The notes under the pieces are model-generated. The model searched no databases. It had not been told where the DNA came from and worked only from the letters and a program-made list of their open reading frames with translations. A program made the translations under genes and the position numbers. From Samsonia erythrinae (lineage in GTDB: Bacteria > Pseudomonadota > Gammaproteobacteria > Enterobacterales > Enterobacteriaceae), in NCBI RefSeq assembly GCF_004342665.1, contig NZ_SMBY01000001.1, forward strand, positions 534,950-598,949: a DNA stretch of 64,000 nt. Direction: 5' to 3'. Within the stretch, counting starts at the first letter, position 1, and the number at the start of each line of letters is the position of its first letter. Of the stretch, positions 28,496 through 37,458 are shown piece after piece.

Positions 28496-29335
28496 ATGAA
28501 ACTGAAGCGAAATGCGAGTTTAGCACTGGCTCTGACGCTGGCATCGGTGTCCGGCGTCGCGTGCGCCGACATGCTGGCGGATATTCATGCGCGCGGTGAG
28601 CTGAAGTGCGCGGTCTATTCCGACGTGCCGCCGTTTTCTGCCCCGGATCCGCAAACTCGCCAACTGGTCGGGATGGACGTCGATCTCTGTCATGCGCTGG
28701 GTAAACAGATGGGCGTCAAGGCGCGTCTGGTTCCGACCTCCGTAGAGGCGCGAATCGCCGTCATCGCTACCGGGCGCGCCGACGTGCTGATTGCCAACCT
28801 TGCCTACACCAAAACGCGTGGCCGCCAGATCCAGTTCAGCGATCCCTATTACGTCGCGAAAGAGATGCTGCTGGTTAAAGAGGCGAACGCCGATAAAACC
28901 CTCGACGATTTCAAAGGTAAGCGCATCAGCGCCACTAAGGGCACCACCTCGGAACAATCCATCGTGCTGAAGGGCGGCAAGCCGGTCACGTTTCAGGATG
29001 CGGCTTCGGCTTTCCTGGCCCTTGAGCAGAATAAAGCGGTGGGCTTCGTCACCAACACCATGACCGGTATTAAAATGATCGGTCAGGCGAAAAAGGATGG
29101 CATCAATCTGGCGATGATTAAGGAACCGATGGCGCTTGAGCCTATCGGTGTGGGGATGAAGCTGGGCGAACCGCAACTGCTGGCCAGCGTCAACGAAAGC
29201 CTGAAGATAATGGATAACGACGGGACGATCGACAAGATCTGGGATACCTGGATTGGGCCGGATACCGAGTACAAAATGGTCCGCGAAGAACGGGTGCAGC
29301 CGTTATCCAGTCTCAAGTTCGAACCGCTGGAATAA
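28496..29335 (+). CDS. Polar amino acid ABC transporter substrate-binding protein
   Basis: Periplasmic binding protein (PF00497, family 3), 279 residues, with a signal peptide cut after GVACA. Typical motifs are GELKCAVYSDVPPFSA, GMDVDLCHALGKQMG, YTKTRGRQIQFSDPYY and GKRISATKGTTSE. It is followed after two bases by pxpB. Its cognate permeases and ATPase are probably the genes at 36-38 kb, which otherwise lack a binding protein. Given the pxp genes, 5-oxoproline (pyroglutamate) or glutamate-like ligands are the likely cargo; this is inference. Confidence 0.9.
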   Translation: MKLKRNASLALALTLASVSGVACADMLADIHARGELKCAVYSDVPPFSAPDPQTRQLVGMDVDLCHALGKQMGVKARLVPTSVEARIAVIATGRADVLIANLAYTKTRGRQIQFSDPYYVAKEMLLVKEANADKTLDDFKGKRISATKGTTSEQSIVLKGGKPVTFQDAASAFLALEQNKAVGFVTNTMTGIKMIGQAKKDGINLAMIKEPMALEPIGVGMKLGEPQLLASVNESLKIMDNDGTIDKIWDTWIGPDTEYKMVREERVQPLSSLKFEPLE

Positions 29336-29337
29336 GT

Positions 29338-30045
29338 ATGACGCCGACATCAAAAGCCTTGTTACCGGAGCGCCGCGTGGAGGTTCACGCTGACGCCCCG
29401 GCGCGGATCTCCATGATGGGCAGCCGGGCCTGGCTGATCGAAGCGCCCGGCGCTTTCGACCTTCCGACACAGCGGCGCATCTGGTCGCTGGCGCAGAGTC
29501 TGACGCAGTGGCCGGAGGTGGCGTCCTTGATCCCCGGCGTGACGAATTTACTGGTGTTGCTACGCGATACGCCGGAGGAGCCGATGGCGGTGGAACGCCG
29601 CCTGCACGCCAGCTGGCTGGAGGCACAGGCGCTCGATGTTCAGGGGCGGCAGATTGATATCCCGGTGTGCTACGGCGGGGAACACGCCACCGATCTGGAC
29701 GCGGTTTGTCGCCACACCGGTTTTTCCGCCCGGGAGGTCGTTCGTCGTCATTCGCAGGGGCGGTACACCGTGGTTGCGCTCGGCAGCGCGCCGGGGTTCG
29801 GTTATTTACACGGTCTGGATCCGCGTTTGGCGACGCCGCGTAAAAAAGTCCCGTCGCTGAATATGCTCAAAGGAACGGTCACCATCGGTGGGCCGCAGGC
29901 GGGTGTCTCGGTGCTGACCGGGCCGAACGGCTGGAATGCCATCGGTTACGCGGAAATTGAGGTGTTCAATCCTTATGCCGCCATGCCCGCACTGATGGCG
30001 CCGGGCGATATCATTCGTTTTCTGCCTGAGAGGGTTGAACTGTGA
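29338..30045 (+). CDS. pxpB: 5-oxoprolinase subunit PxpB (KipI/AHS1 family)
   Basis: One of three subunits that hydrolyse 5-oxoproline to glutamate with ATP in the cytoplasm. The 235-residue protein has the AHS1/KipI signature: YGGEHATDLDAVCRHTGFS, then LGSAPGFGYLHGLDPRLATPR, VTIGGPQAGV and GPNGWNAIG. It starts two bases after the binding-protein gene and overlaps pxpC by four bases. The order B-C-A is the usual one. Confidence 0.93.
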   Translation: MTPTSKALLPERRVEVHADAPARISMMGSRAWLIEAPGAFDLPTQRRIWSLAQSLTQWPEVASLIPGVTNLLVLLRDTPEEPMAVERRLHASWLEAQALDVQGRQIDIPVCYGGEHATDLDAVCRHTGFSAREVVRRHSQGRYTVVALGSAPGFGYLHGLDPRLATPRKKVPSLNMLKGTVTIGGPQAGVSVLTGPNGWNAIGYAEIEVFNPYAAMPALMAPGDIIRFLPERVEL

Positions 30046-31028
30046 TTGAGATTGAGCAAAGCGCATCGCTAAATACGATCCAGGATTTAGGCCGCCCGGC
30101 GTGGCGTCACCTTGGCGTCTCAGTGAGCGGCGTGATGGATCCGCTGGCGCTGCGCGCCGGCAACACGCTGTTGGGAAACGAGGAAAACGCGGCGGCAATC
30201 GAAGTACAGATGTTCCCTTTCCGCGTGCGTTTTTTGGCGGACACCCACATTGCGCTCACCGGCGCCGATTGCCGGGCGAGGCTCGACGGCGTCGATCTAC
30301 CTGCCTGGTGGGGCTGCGCGGTGCGCAAAAGTCAGGTGCTCGAACTGCGCTTTCCCCGTCGCGGCGCGCGCGGTTATTTATGCGTGGCCGGGGGCATTGA
30401 TGTCCCGCTGGTGCTGGGGTCGCGCAGCACCGCCCTGCGTGGCGGCTTCGGCGGATTAGAAGGACGGCCATTGCAGCGCGGCGATGTACTGCCCTGCGGG
30501 GCGTGGCAGGGCGCGTCGCTTCCGGCGTCGGGGATCGGCATCGTGCCGCCGGAAATCGCCTTAAACGCTTTTTTCCCCTGTAATGCGCAGGGCGACGTGC
30601 AGATCCGCGCGATCCCCGCCGGCGAGTACCCGCTGTTTGCCGCCGACGCGCCGCGCTTCTGGCGCCAGACGTGGAAGATCTCGCTGCACAGCAACCGTAC
30701 CGGCTATCGTCTGACGGGGGACCCCATCCAACCCGCCGAAACGGTTGAACTGCGCTCCTACGGCCTGCTCCCCGGCATCGTTCAGGTTCCGCCGGCCGGC
30801 GAACCGATTATCCAACTGAGCGATGCCAACACGGCGGGAGGGTATCCCAAAATCGCCTGCGTGATTGAAGAAGACCTCTGGCGCCTGGGCCAGTTGCAGG
30901 CAGGTCAATCCATTCAACTGGTACAGTGCGATACGCATACCGCCATCGCGGTGCGACAGGCGATTGAACGCTGGTTGCAGCGTCTGCGCGCCAGCATCGC
31001 GCCGTTGACCAGCGTTGTCGCGTTATAA
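30042..31028 (+). CDS. pxpC: 5-oxoprolinase subunit PxpC (KipA/AHS2 family)
   Basis: A 328-residue carboxyltransferase-like subunit, paired with PxpB. The N-terminus TIQDLGRPAWRHLGVSVSGVMDPLALRAGN is diagnostic. GSRSTALRGGFGGLEGRPLQRGD and QLSDANTAGGYPKIACVIEEDLWRLGQ follow. It starts at GTG 30042, overlapping the pxpB stop. The same two folds occur fused in the urea carboxylase encoded at 42.6 kb. Confidence 0.93.
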   Translation: MIEIEQSASLNTIQDLGRPAWRHLGVSVSGVMDPLALRAGNTLLGNEENAAAIEVQMFPFRVRFLADTHIALTGADCRARLDGVDLPAWWGCAVRKSQVLELRFPRRGARGYLCVAGGIDVPLVLGSRSTALRGGFGGLEGRPLQRGDVLPCGAWQGASLPASGIGIVPPEIALNAFFPCNAQGDVQIRAIPAGEYPLFAADAPRFWRQTWKISLHSNRTGYRLTGDPIQPAETVELRSYGLLPGIVQVPPAGEPIIQLSDANTAGGYPKIACVIEEDLWRLGQLQAGQSIQLVQCDTHTAIAVRQAIERWLQRLRASIAPLTSVVAL

Positions 31029-31038
31029 GGAACTCAGC

Positions 31039-31809
31039 ATGAAAATTGATGTGAACTCCGATATGGGAGAAGGTTTTGGCGTTTATCAACTCTGTGATGA
31101 TGCGGCGCTGATGAATATTGTCTCTTCCGCCAACATTGCCTGCGGTTTCCACGCGGGGGATCCGGCAATCATAACCCGGATGGTGCGGCTGGCGAAGGCG
31201 CGCGGCGTGGGCATCGGCGCTCACCCCGGTCTGCCGGATCGGCAAGGATTCGGGCGCAAAGAGATGGCGTTCTCTGACGAGGAGATCGTCCAGCAGGTGA
31301 TTTATCAGCTTGGCGCGCTCTCCGCCATTGCTCGCGCCGAGGGAACCCATGTTGCCCACCTGAGCTTTCATGCGGCGATGGGGAACCGGATTAACCGTGA
31401 CGACGCGCTGGCGCTACAGGTGATGCAGGCGGTTGCCCGGATCGATCCGCGGCTGATTATCTTCTGTCAGCCGGACACCATTATCGAACGGGCGGCGCAG
31501 GCGGCGGCGTTGCCGACGCTGACGCTGTTTCTGGCCGACAGGGCCTACGACGATGACGGACAGCTGGTGCCGCGCGGCATTGCCGGTTCGCTGATCCAGG
31601 AGGAGGCGGCGGTACGCGCCAGAGTGCGCCAGTTTCTGCAACAGGGGACGGTAACGACCTTTCACGGCAATACATTGCCGGTGCGTGCGCGTTCGATTCT
31701 GGTGCATAGCGACACTCCGGGTTCGCTGGCGCTGGCGGCGCGGGTACGCAGCGAGATTGAAGCCTGCGGGGCGACGGTGGCGTCGGCGACGGAGGTGCTG
31801 GCGCAGTAA
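31039..31809 (+). CDS. pxpA: 5-oxoprolinase subunit PxpA (LamB/YcsF family)
   Basis: The third subunit, 256 residues, a LamB/YcsF-family protein: MKIDVNSDMGEGFGVY at the start, NIACGFHAGDP, GIGAHPGLPDRQGFGR and FLADRAYDDDGQLVPR. I placed the start at ATG 31039, after TAAGGAACTCAGC, because the conserved N-terminus begins exactly there. The ORF can be extended upstream into the pxpC end but without a ribosome site. The gene is 10 bases after pxpC. Confidence 0.94.
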   Translation: MKIDVNSDMGEGFGVYQLCDDAALMNIVSSANIACGFHAGDPAIITRMVRLAKARGVGIGAHPGLPDRQGFGRKEMAFSDEEIVQQVIYQLGALSAIARAEGTHVAHLSFHAAMGNRINRDDALALQVMQAVARIDPRLIIFCQPDTIIERAAQAAALPTLTLFLADRAYDDDGQLVPRGIAGSLIQEEAAVRARVRQFLQQGTVTTFHGNTLPVRARSILVHSDTPGSLALAARVRSEIEACGATVASATEVLAQ

Positions 31810-31981
31810 ATTAACCTATCGCGAGGGGCGCGAAACCGCGCCCCGATCCCCGTCTGCTCTCCCTGTGCATTTCCGACTTCCCTTATCCTTCCCGCCCCCG
31901 TCCGCGACGCCTTTGCGTATTGTGGCGTCATGCGTTGGTCAATCCCGAAGACCGGGCGCATGCGTCTGTGTGCGGATAAAA

Positions 31982-32011
31982 AAATGCCTGCCGGTTATAC
32001 GGCAGGCATTT
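31982..32011 (-). terminator. Terminator between pxpA and the convergent aminotransferase
   Basis: Twelve-base arms AAATGCCTGCCG/CGGCAGGCATTT with a six-base loop. On the minus strand it runs into seven T, so it mainly terminates the aminotransferase gene; it can also stop pxpA transcripts. Confidence 0.85.
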
Positions 32012-32047
32012 CAGAGGGGTGAGTGCGCGAAACCTGCGCACTGACGC

Positions 32048-33250
32048 TTAACGGCAACCGGCGCAGAAGGCGGCGAGCCGATCGCAGCCGGTTTGCAGTC
32101 GCGCCATGCTGGTGGCGTAAGAGAGGCGGATATAGGGGCTCATGCCGTAGGCCGCACCCTGTACCGTCACCACATGCTGCTCTTCGATCAGCGCCATCAC
32201 GAAATCGGCGTCATTGCTGATGAAATGCCCGCCGGCGCTGGTCTTACCGATAAACTCCGCGATGTTAACGAACAGATAGAAAGCGCCCTGCGGCTTATGG
32301 CAACGCAGGCCGGGAATTTCGGCAAGGCGGCCGAGAACGTAATCGCGGCGCTGGCGATAGATTTCCGCCCGCTCAGCCAGCAGATCCTGCGGGCCGTCAA
32401 GGGCGGCGATGGCGCCGGCCTGCGACAGCGTCGCGATGCCGCCGCTGTTTTGCGTATTAACGTTGCTCATGGCCTGAATGAGCGCGGACGGGCCGCCGCA
32501 AAAACCCAGCCGCCAGCCGGTCATCGAGTAGGCTTTTGAGACGCCGTTCACCGTCAACACGCGATCGTACAGCCGCGGCTCCACCTGTGCCAGCGTCCAG
32601 AATTTCACGCCGTCGTACAGCAGATGCTCATAAATATCATCGGTCATGATCCAGAGCTGTGGATGGCGCAGGAGCATCTCACCCAGCGCCTGAAGCTCGG
32701 CATGGGTCGCGACGGATCCGGTCGGATTGCTGGGATAATTCAGCAGCAGCCATTTGGTTTTCGGGGTAATCACCGCTTCGACAGCCTGCGGCAGCGGTTT
32801 AAAGCCGTGCTCTTCGTGGCAGCTCACCGGAACCGGCGTCCCGCCGGCGAAACGAACAATATCGGCGTAACTAATCCACGAGGGTTCGGGGATGACCACT
32901 TCGTCGCCGGGATTAATCGTCGCCATCATGGCGTTGAAGATAATTTGTCGGGCGCCGCCGGCGGTCAGGATCTGGCTGATGTCGTAGCGCAGTTCGTTAT
33001 CGCGCAGAAACTTCCGCTGAATAGCGGCGCGCAGCGCGGGGGTGCCGTCTGTCGGCGGGTAGCGGGTATCTCCGGCGCACGCCGCGGCGTAGGCGGCATC
33101 GATCACATGGGGCGGCGTGGGAAAGTCCGGTTCGCCGGTCGAGAGACCGACGACGTCGATTCCCTGCGCGGCGAGATCGCGCGCTTTTTGCGTCATGACG
33201 ACGGAGGCGGAGACGGTAACATGTTTGAGGCGGTCGGCGATATCAGGCAT
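32048..33250 (-). CDS. Pyridoxal-phosphate aminotransferase (class I, aspartate-type)
   Basis: A 400-residue aminotransferase of the I-gamma/aspartate-like group: GLSTGEPDFPTPPHV, YPPTDGTPALRAAI, NYPSNPTGSVA, the PLP-lysine Lys239 in VNGVSKAYSMTGWRLG, and the carboxylate-binding arginine in SPYIRLSYA. With a glutamate-yielding 5-oxoprolinase next door it could move the amino group to an oxo acid. It is convergent with pxpA and separately transcribed. Exact amino acid specificity cannot be read from the sequence. Confidence 0.9.
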   Translation of the reverse strand: MPDIADRLKHVTVSASVVMTQKARDLAAQGIDVVGLSTGEPDFPTPPHVIDAAYAAACAGDTRYPPTDGTPALRAAIQRKFLRDNELRYDISQILTAGGARQIIFNAMMATINPGDEVVIPEPSWISYADIVRFAGGTPVPVSCHEEHGFKPLPQAVEAVITPKTKWLLLNYPSNPTGSVATHAELQALGEMLLRHPQLWIMTDDIYEHLLYDGVKFWTLAQVEPRLYDRVLTVNGVSKAYSMTGWRLGFCGGPSALIQAMSNVNTQNSGGIATLSQAGAIAALDGPQDLLAERAEIYRQRRDYVLGRLAEIPGLRCHKPQGAFYLFVNIAEFIGKTSAGGHFISNDADFVMALIEEQHVVTVQGAAYGMSPYIRLSYATSMARLQTGCDRLAAFCAGCR

Positions 33251-33612
33251 GGGGCAGCGGTTCCTGGTTACAAGGTCAGCACACCCGCACGCGGCGCAGA
33301 ACGATCCGCCGCGTGCGGCGAGAGGGGGTCAATACACGCCAACCAGCATAGAGCGGGAAAAAGGCGAGGGGCTAATAGCGCTTTGTTGTGGGGACATAAC
33401 CCAATGCGATGACTGACGAGGAACGTTCTCCTGACGGCCTGCGGACGGTCAGGGCGTACTGACGCGGCGCTGCCCCTTGACGGTGCAAACGCACGGGCGA
33501 TGGAGGACAAACGGCCCGCCTATGCCGCGTTACCGGCGGTCTGCGGGGGCTTTGTGGTTATGGCATTGATTTTGCTTGTCATAGGCGTATGCATTGATAG
33601 GGGACTGCTACT
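33251..33612. other. Divergent intergenic region, aminotransferase / LysR
   Basis: About 360 bases with no gene. Near the LysR start there is CATA-GGCG-TATG (33581-33592), a small inverted repeat of the ATA/TAT type bound by LysR regulators, and a TTGATTTTGCTTGTCATAGG stretch. I see no other structure. Confidence 0.4.
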
Positions 33613-34536
33613 ATGAATCTTCGCCGCCTGAAATATTTCATCAAAATTGTCGACGTCGGGAGCCTGACGCAGGCCGCTGACATTCTGCACATCGCCCAGC
33701 CCGCGCTCAGCCAGCAACTGGCGACGTTGGAGGGCGAGGTCGCTCAGCAGCTATTGATTCGTACCAAACGCGGCGTGACGCCAACCGACGCCGGGAAAAT
33801 TCTCTATACCCATGCTCAGGCGATTTTGCGCCAGTGCGCTCAGGCGCAGAGCGCCATTGACGGCGCGGGACTGGCCCTGAGCGGACAGGTTTCCGTCGGA
33901 CTGGCGCCGGGCACCGCCGCCCAGCAACTGGCGATCCCGCTGTTGACCGAAGTGCGGCGCCAGCATCCGGGGATCGTGCTCTATTTCAATGAGAACTTTG
34001 GTATGACCCTCAGCGAGTTAATCATGAGCGGACGGATGGATATGGCGGTGATTTACGGTGACCGTGATATTCATGGGCTGCGTTTTCTGCCGCTGATGAA
34101 AGAGGCGCTCTTTTTCGTCTGTCCGCACGCGCTGGGACATCCCCGTCGTGAAATTCCTCTGGCGGAGGTGGCCCGCTACGATCTGTTCCTGCCGCGCATT
34201 TATAACATTATGCGTAAAGCGGCGGACGACGCTTTTACGCAGGCCGGGCTGAGCTACCGGGTGAAGTGCGAAATCGAATCGCAGACGACGCTTAACGCGG
34301 CGCTGGCGGCGGAGCTCGGCGGCACCATCATGCCGGAATCCGCGGCGCGCGCCATGCTCCAGCCCGCCAATGCCTGGATGGCGAGGATTGTCGACCCCGA
34401 TGTGCTCACCTCGCTCTCTTTCTGTATGTCCGACCATCTGCCGCTTTCGCAGCCCGCGGAGGCGGTGAAGGGCGTGTTGCTCTCTCTGATGGCACAGCGG
34501 ACCGAGGACAATCGGCCCTTAGCGCTGGTGGGATAA
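33613..34536 (+). CDS. LysR-family regulator, Nac-like
   Basis: Residues 1-60 are the LysR winged helix (RRLKYFIKIVDVGSLTQAADILHIAQPALSQQLATLE). The stretch QQLLIRTKRGVTPTDAGKILYTHAQAILRQC is almost word-for-word that of Nac, the nitrogen assimilation control protein. The effector domain keeps GLAPGTAAQQ, IESQTTLNAALAAELGGTIMPESAAR and the NRPLALV-type C-terminus, and the 307 residues match Nac length. Its first base is 362 bases from the divergent aminotransferase. It may be a paralogue dedicated to this pxp cluster rather than the global Nac itself. Confidence 0.87.
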   Translation: MNLRRLKYFIKIVDVGSLTQAADILHIAQPALSQQLATLEGEVAQQLLIRTKRGVTPTDAGKILYTHAQAILRQCAQAQSAIDGAGLALSGQVSVGLAPGTAAQQLAIPLLTEVRRQHPGIVLYFNENFGMTLSELIMSGRMDMAVIYGDRDIHGLRFLPLMKEALFFVCPHALGHPRREIPLAEVARYDLFLPRIYNIMRKAADDAFTQAGLSYRVKCEIESQTTLNAALAAELGGTIMPESAARAMLQPANAWMARIVDPDVLTSLSFCMSDHLPLSQPAEAVKGVLLSLMAQRTEDNRPLALVG

Positions 34537-34653
34537 TAAGTCTCCCTTATTACCTCAAAGCGAAACCCTCTTATCCGCTCGTCCGATACCCGCGCTAGAG
34601 TCAATGCTCTGGCGCGTGGCGCTGCCGCGATCTGACCCTTGCGCGATGGAATC

Positions 34654-35097
34654 ATGATGGAAAAACAACAGATAGCCCTGAAGGACGTGCGCCAACTGGC
34701 GCAGAAGATGCACAACGCCGGACTACGGGAAATTGAGTGGCGCGGCGCGGACTGGTCGGTTCGCCTGCGCTATCCCGGCGTAAAAACGACGGCCAAACCG
34801 CCTCAGCTTCCGCCGCCAACGGCGACCGAAACCCGCCTGCTGCCGGTGTGTTCCCCCATGCCGGGACGCCTGCTGCTGAGCCACCCCAGCCAAGGGGAAC
34901 CGTTCGTCAGCGAGGGGAAGCATATTGAGCCGCACGATATCCTCGCGCTGGTGCAGGTCGGGCCGCTCTATTTGCCGGTGCGCGGCCCGGTGGCAGGGAC
35001 GATCGCACGCGTTGTCGCAACCGCGGGGAGCCGGCTGGAGTACGGCAGCGAGATCGCGCTGCTGCTGCCTGTGGACGCCGACTGCGTGACGTTATAA
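34654..35097 (+). CDS. Biotin carboxyl carrier-like protein lacking the biotinyl-lysine motif
   Basis: The 147-residue protein has an AccB layout: an N-terminal helical part (LKDVRQLAQKMHNAGLREIEW), a Pro-rich linker and a C-terminal barrel (PMPGRLLLSHPSQGEPFVSEGKHIEPHDILALV.. GPVAGTIARVVATAGSRLEYGSEIALLL). Where biotin carriers have EAMKM, this one reads QVGPL, so there is no lysine to biotinylate. No biotin carboxylase is nearby. ATG 34654 follows a GATGGA stretch; an in-frame TTG at 34639 is less likely. It may be a structural accessory of the 5-oxoprolinase complex or a decaying gene. Confidence 0.75.
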   Translation: MMEKQQIALKDVRQLAQKMHNAGLREIEWRGADWSVRLRYPGVKTTAKPPQLPPPTATETRLLPVCSPMPGRLLLSHPSQGEPFVSEGKHIEPHDILALVQVGPLYLPVRGPVAGTIARVVATAGSRLEYGSEIALLLPVDADCVTL

Positions 35098-35210
35098 GGG
35101 CCCCTTATCGGGCCAAACTATTTATGTCTTATCCCCTGTGGAGATAACTGCATACAGTCAGAAAAACAACGTCAAAGGCAGATCGGTCTGCCGCAACAGG
35201 AGAAGCACAT

Positions 35211-35963
35211 ATGCCATTTTCAGATTATAAAGTGGCCCTGGTGACCGGCGCTTCCGCCGGGATGGGTGAAGCGATTGTCGAACGCCTTTGTCAGGAAGGG
35301 ATTGTCGTCCACGCGGTGGCGCGTCGTCACGAACAGTTAGCCGCCCTGGCGGACAGAACCGGATGCATTCCCCACGCCATCGACGTCGGCGATCTCCCGG
35401 CGCTCACCGCGCTGTGCCGCGATCTCCCGGTTGATATTCTGGTGAACAACGCTGGCGTTTCGCATCCGGGATCCATTCTCGATGCGGATGCCGACCGGGT
35501 GAATACCCAGGTGGATGTCAACCTGCGCGCCGTGCTGCACCTGTGCCGTCTGCTGGTGCCGGGAATGGTGGCGCGCGACTGTGGCCACGTCATTAATATC
35601 ACCTCCATCGCCGCGATTTATAACTTCAACGGCAACTCTATCTATCACGCCACCAAAGCGGGGGTACACGCGCTGTCGCGCCAGCTGCGCGTTGATTGCT
35701 ACGGCAAGCGGGTGCGGATCACCGAAATCTGTCCGGGGCGGGTGGCGACGGAGATTTTCGGTAACGTTTCCGGCGACCACGAAGACGCGCGCCGCCGCTT
35801 TATCGACGGATTCGAGCTGCCGGAGGCACAAGACATCGCCGACTGCGTGGCCTTTGCGATTGCTGCGCCGGTGGCGGTCAACATAGGGAATATTGAGATC
35901 ACCCCGACATTGCAGGTGCCCGGCGGACTGTCCACGATGCGTCCCGGCGAGCGCGAATCCTGA
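35211..35963 (+). CDS. Short-chain dehydrogenase/reductase
   Basis: A 250-residue classical SDR: cofactor motif TGASAGMG (about residues 13-20), NNAGVSHPG, and the catalytic set with Ser in NITSIAA, Tyr-x-x-x-Lys in YHATKAG. The absence of an acidic residue right after beta-2 (VARRHEQ) suggests NADP preference. The gene has AGGAGAAG upstream and is followed by transporter genes in the same direction. Its role within an amino acid uptake/5-oxoproline unit is unclear. Confidence 0.9.
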   Translation: MPFSDYKVALVTGASAGMGEAIVERLCQEGIVVHAVARRHEQLAALADRTGCIPHAIDVGDLPALTALCRDLPVDILVNNAGVSHPGSILDADADRVNTQVDVNLRAVLHLCRLLVPGMVARDCGHVINITSIAAIYNFNGNSIYHATKAGVHALSRQLRVDCYGKRVRITEICPGRVATEIFGNVSGDHEDARRRFIDGFELPEAQDIADCVAFAIAAPVAVNIGNIEITPTLQVPGGLSTMRPGERES

Positions 35964-35986
35964 GTGACGACAAGCGAGGAGGGAAT

Positions 35987-36682
35987 ATGGTACTCGACTT
36001 CAGTCACGTGATGACTGGCCGCTACGGCCAGATGATTCTTGATGGCACCGTCGTCACTCTGGAACTGGCGTTGGGCGCATGGCTGCTCGCCATGTTGATT
36101 GCGCTGGTGTTGGTGATGATCCGCCTGAGCAACAAGCGCTTCGCGCAGCTGCTGGTGGCGGCTTACGTTTCCTACCATCGCAACGTACCGACGCTTATCC
36201 AACTGATGATGTGGTATTTCGCGATCCCGACGCTGTTGCCCGAGTCGTTGCAGATGTGGGTGAACGAAATGAATGCGGAATTTCTGTTTTCGCTGGTCGC
36301 GCTCGGACTGTGTCAGGCGGCCTACTTCTCTGAGGATATTCGCAGCGGTCTGCGCGCCATTCCCGCCGGGCAGAATGAAGCGGCGAGAGCGCTGGGAATG
36401 GGGTATCTACGCGCCATGTGGCTGGTGATGCTGCCGCAAGGGATCGGCAACGCGCTGCCGTCGGTGATTAACCACACCGTGCTGCTGTTCAAAAATACCA
36501 GCCTTGCCATGGTGATTGGCGTCGCCGAATTGACTTACGTCACGCGCGACATTGAAAACCAAACCTTCCGCACCTTCGAGGCTTATGTGGTGGCGACAGT
36601 GGGCTATCTGGCCTTCTCTTTGCTGCTGATGGGGGTGGGGGCGCTGCTGGCACGCCGCTTTCAGCGCGCGTATGCGAGGTAA
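35987..36682 (+). CDS. Polar amino acid ABC transporter permease 1
   Basis: A 231-residue HisM/GltJ-type permease with about five membrane helices and an EAA loop EAARALGMGYLRAMWLVMLPQ. A GAGGAGGGAAT site precedes ATG. It starts 23 bases after the SDR gene and is followed five bases later by a second permease. Together with the ATPase and the binding protein at 28.5 kb it should form a complete importer. Confidence 0.92.
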   Translation: MVLDFSHVMTGRYGQMILDGTVVTLELALGAWLLAMLIALVLVMIRLSNKRFAQLLVAAYVSYHRNVPTLIQLMMWYFAIPTLLPESLQMWVNEMNAEFLFSLVALGLCQAAYFSEDIRSGLRAIPAGQNEAARALGMGYLRAMWLVMLPQGIGNALPSVINHTVLLFKNTSLAMVIGVAELTYVTRDIENQTFRTFEAYVVATVGYLAFSLLLMGVGALLARRFQRAYAR

Positions 36683-36687
36683 TCAGT

Positions 36688-37449
36688 ATGTTGGATTTTT
36701 TCACGATTCTTCACGATAACGGCTTGCTGCTGCTAATGGGACAGTATCCTGATGGCCCGCTGGGCGGGGTGCTGTGTACCCTGTTGGTGTCGCTGCTGGC
36801 GGTGCTGTTCGCCTTTCCGGTCGGCGTGTTGCTGTGCCTCGCTCGCCTCTCGCCGTGGCGCTGGCTGAGCTGGCCGGCGACCTGCTGGATCTATCTGCTG
36901 CGCGGCATCCCGCTGATGATGGTGGTGTTCTGGACCTATTTCTGCGTACCGCTGCTGATCGGCCACAATATCAGCGGCTTCAGCACTATGCTGTGCACGC
37001 TGATCATCTACGAGAGCGCCTATATTGCCGAAATCGTGCGGGGCGGGATCCAGTCGCTGCCCGCCGGGCAATATGAGGCTTCCCGTGCGCTGGGAATGGG
37101 GCACATCAGGGCGCTGGGTTTGGTGATCCTCCCGCAGGCGCTGTACAACTCGCTGCCGAGTCTGGTCAGCCAGTTGGTTTCAATTATCAAAGACAGCACC
37201 CTCGGCTACGTCATTAACGTTCCGGAACTCACCTATGCGGCCAATCAGGTCAGCAACCAACTGCTGACGAAACCGTTCCAGGTCTTCGCCATTGTGGCGC
37301 TGAGCTACTACATCATTAACTTTAGCCTGACGTGGCTGGCCAACCGTCTGGAGCGACGTATCGCCAGCAGGAGGCAATGCGCGCTGCCCGCGACGGGAAA
37401 GCCGGCCACGCCGCTGGTTCTTGACCAGTCGCCATCACAAACGCAATAA
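36688..37449 (+). CDS. Polar amino acid ABC transporter permease 2
   Basis: A 253-residue permease of the HisQ/GltK type: LRGIPLMMVVFWTYFCVPLL, then the EAA loop EASRALGMGHIRALGLVILPQALYNSLP and a C-terminal charged tail. The gene begins five bases after the first permease and ends ten bases before the ATPase gene, so the three are one transcript. Confidence 0.92.
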   Translation: MLDFFTILHDNGLLLLMGQYPDGPLGGVLCTLLVSLLAVLFAFPVGVLLCLARLSPWRWLSWPATCWIYLLRGIPLMMVVFWTYFCVPLLIGHNISGFSTMLCTLIIYESAYIAEIVRGGIQSLPAGQYEASRALGMGHIRALGLVILPQALYNSLPSLVSQLVSIIKDSTLGYVINVPELTYAANQVSNQLLTKPFQVFAIVALSYYIINFSLTWLANRLERRIASRRQCALPATGKPATPLVLDQSPSQTQ

Positions 37450-37458
37450 GGAGCAACC

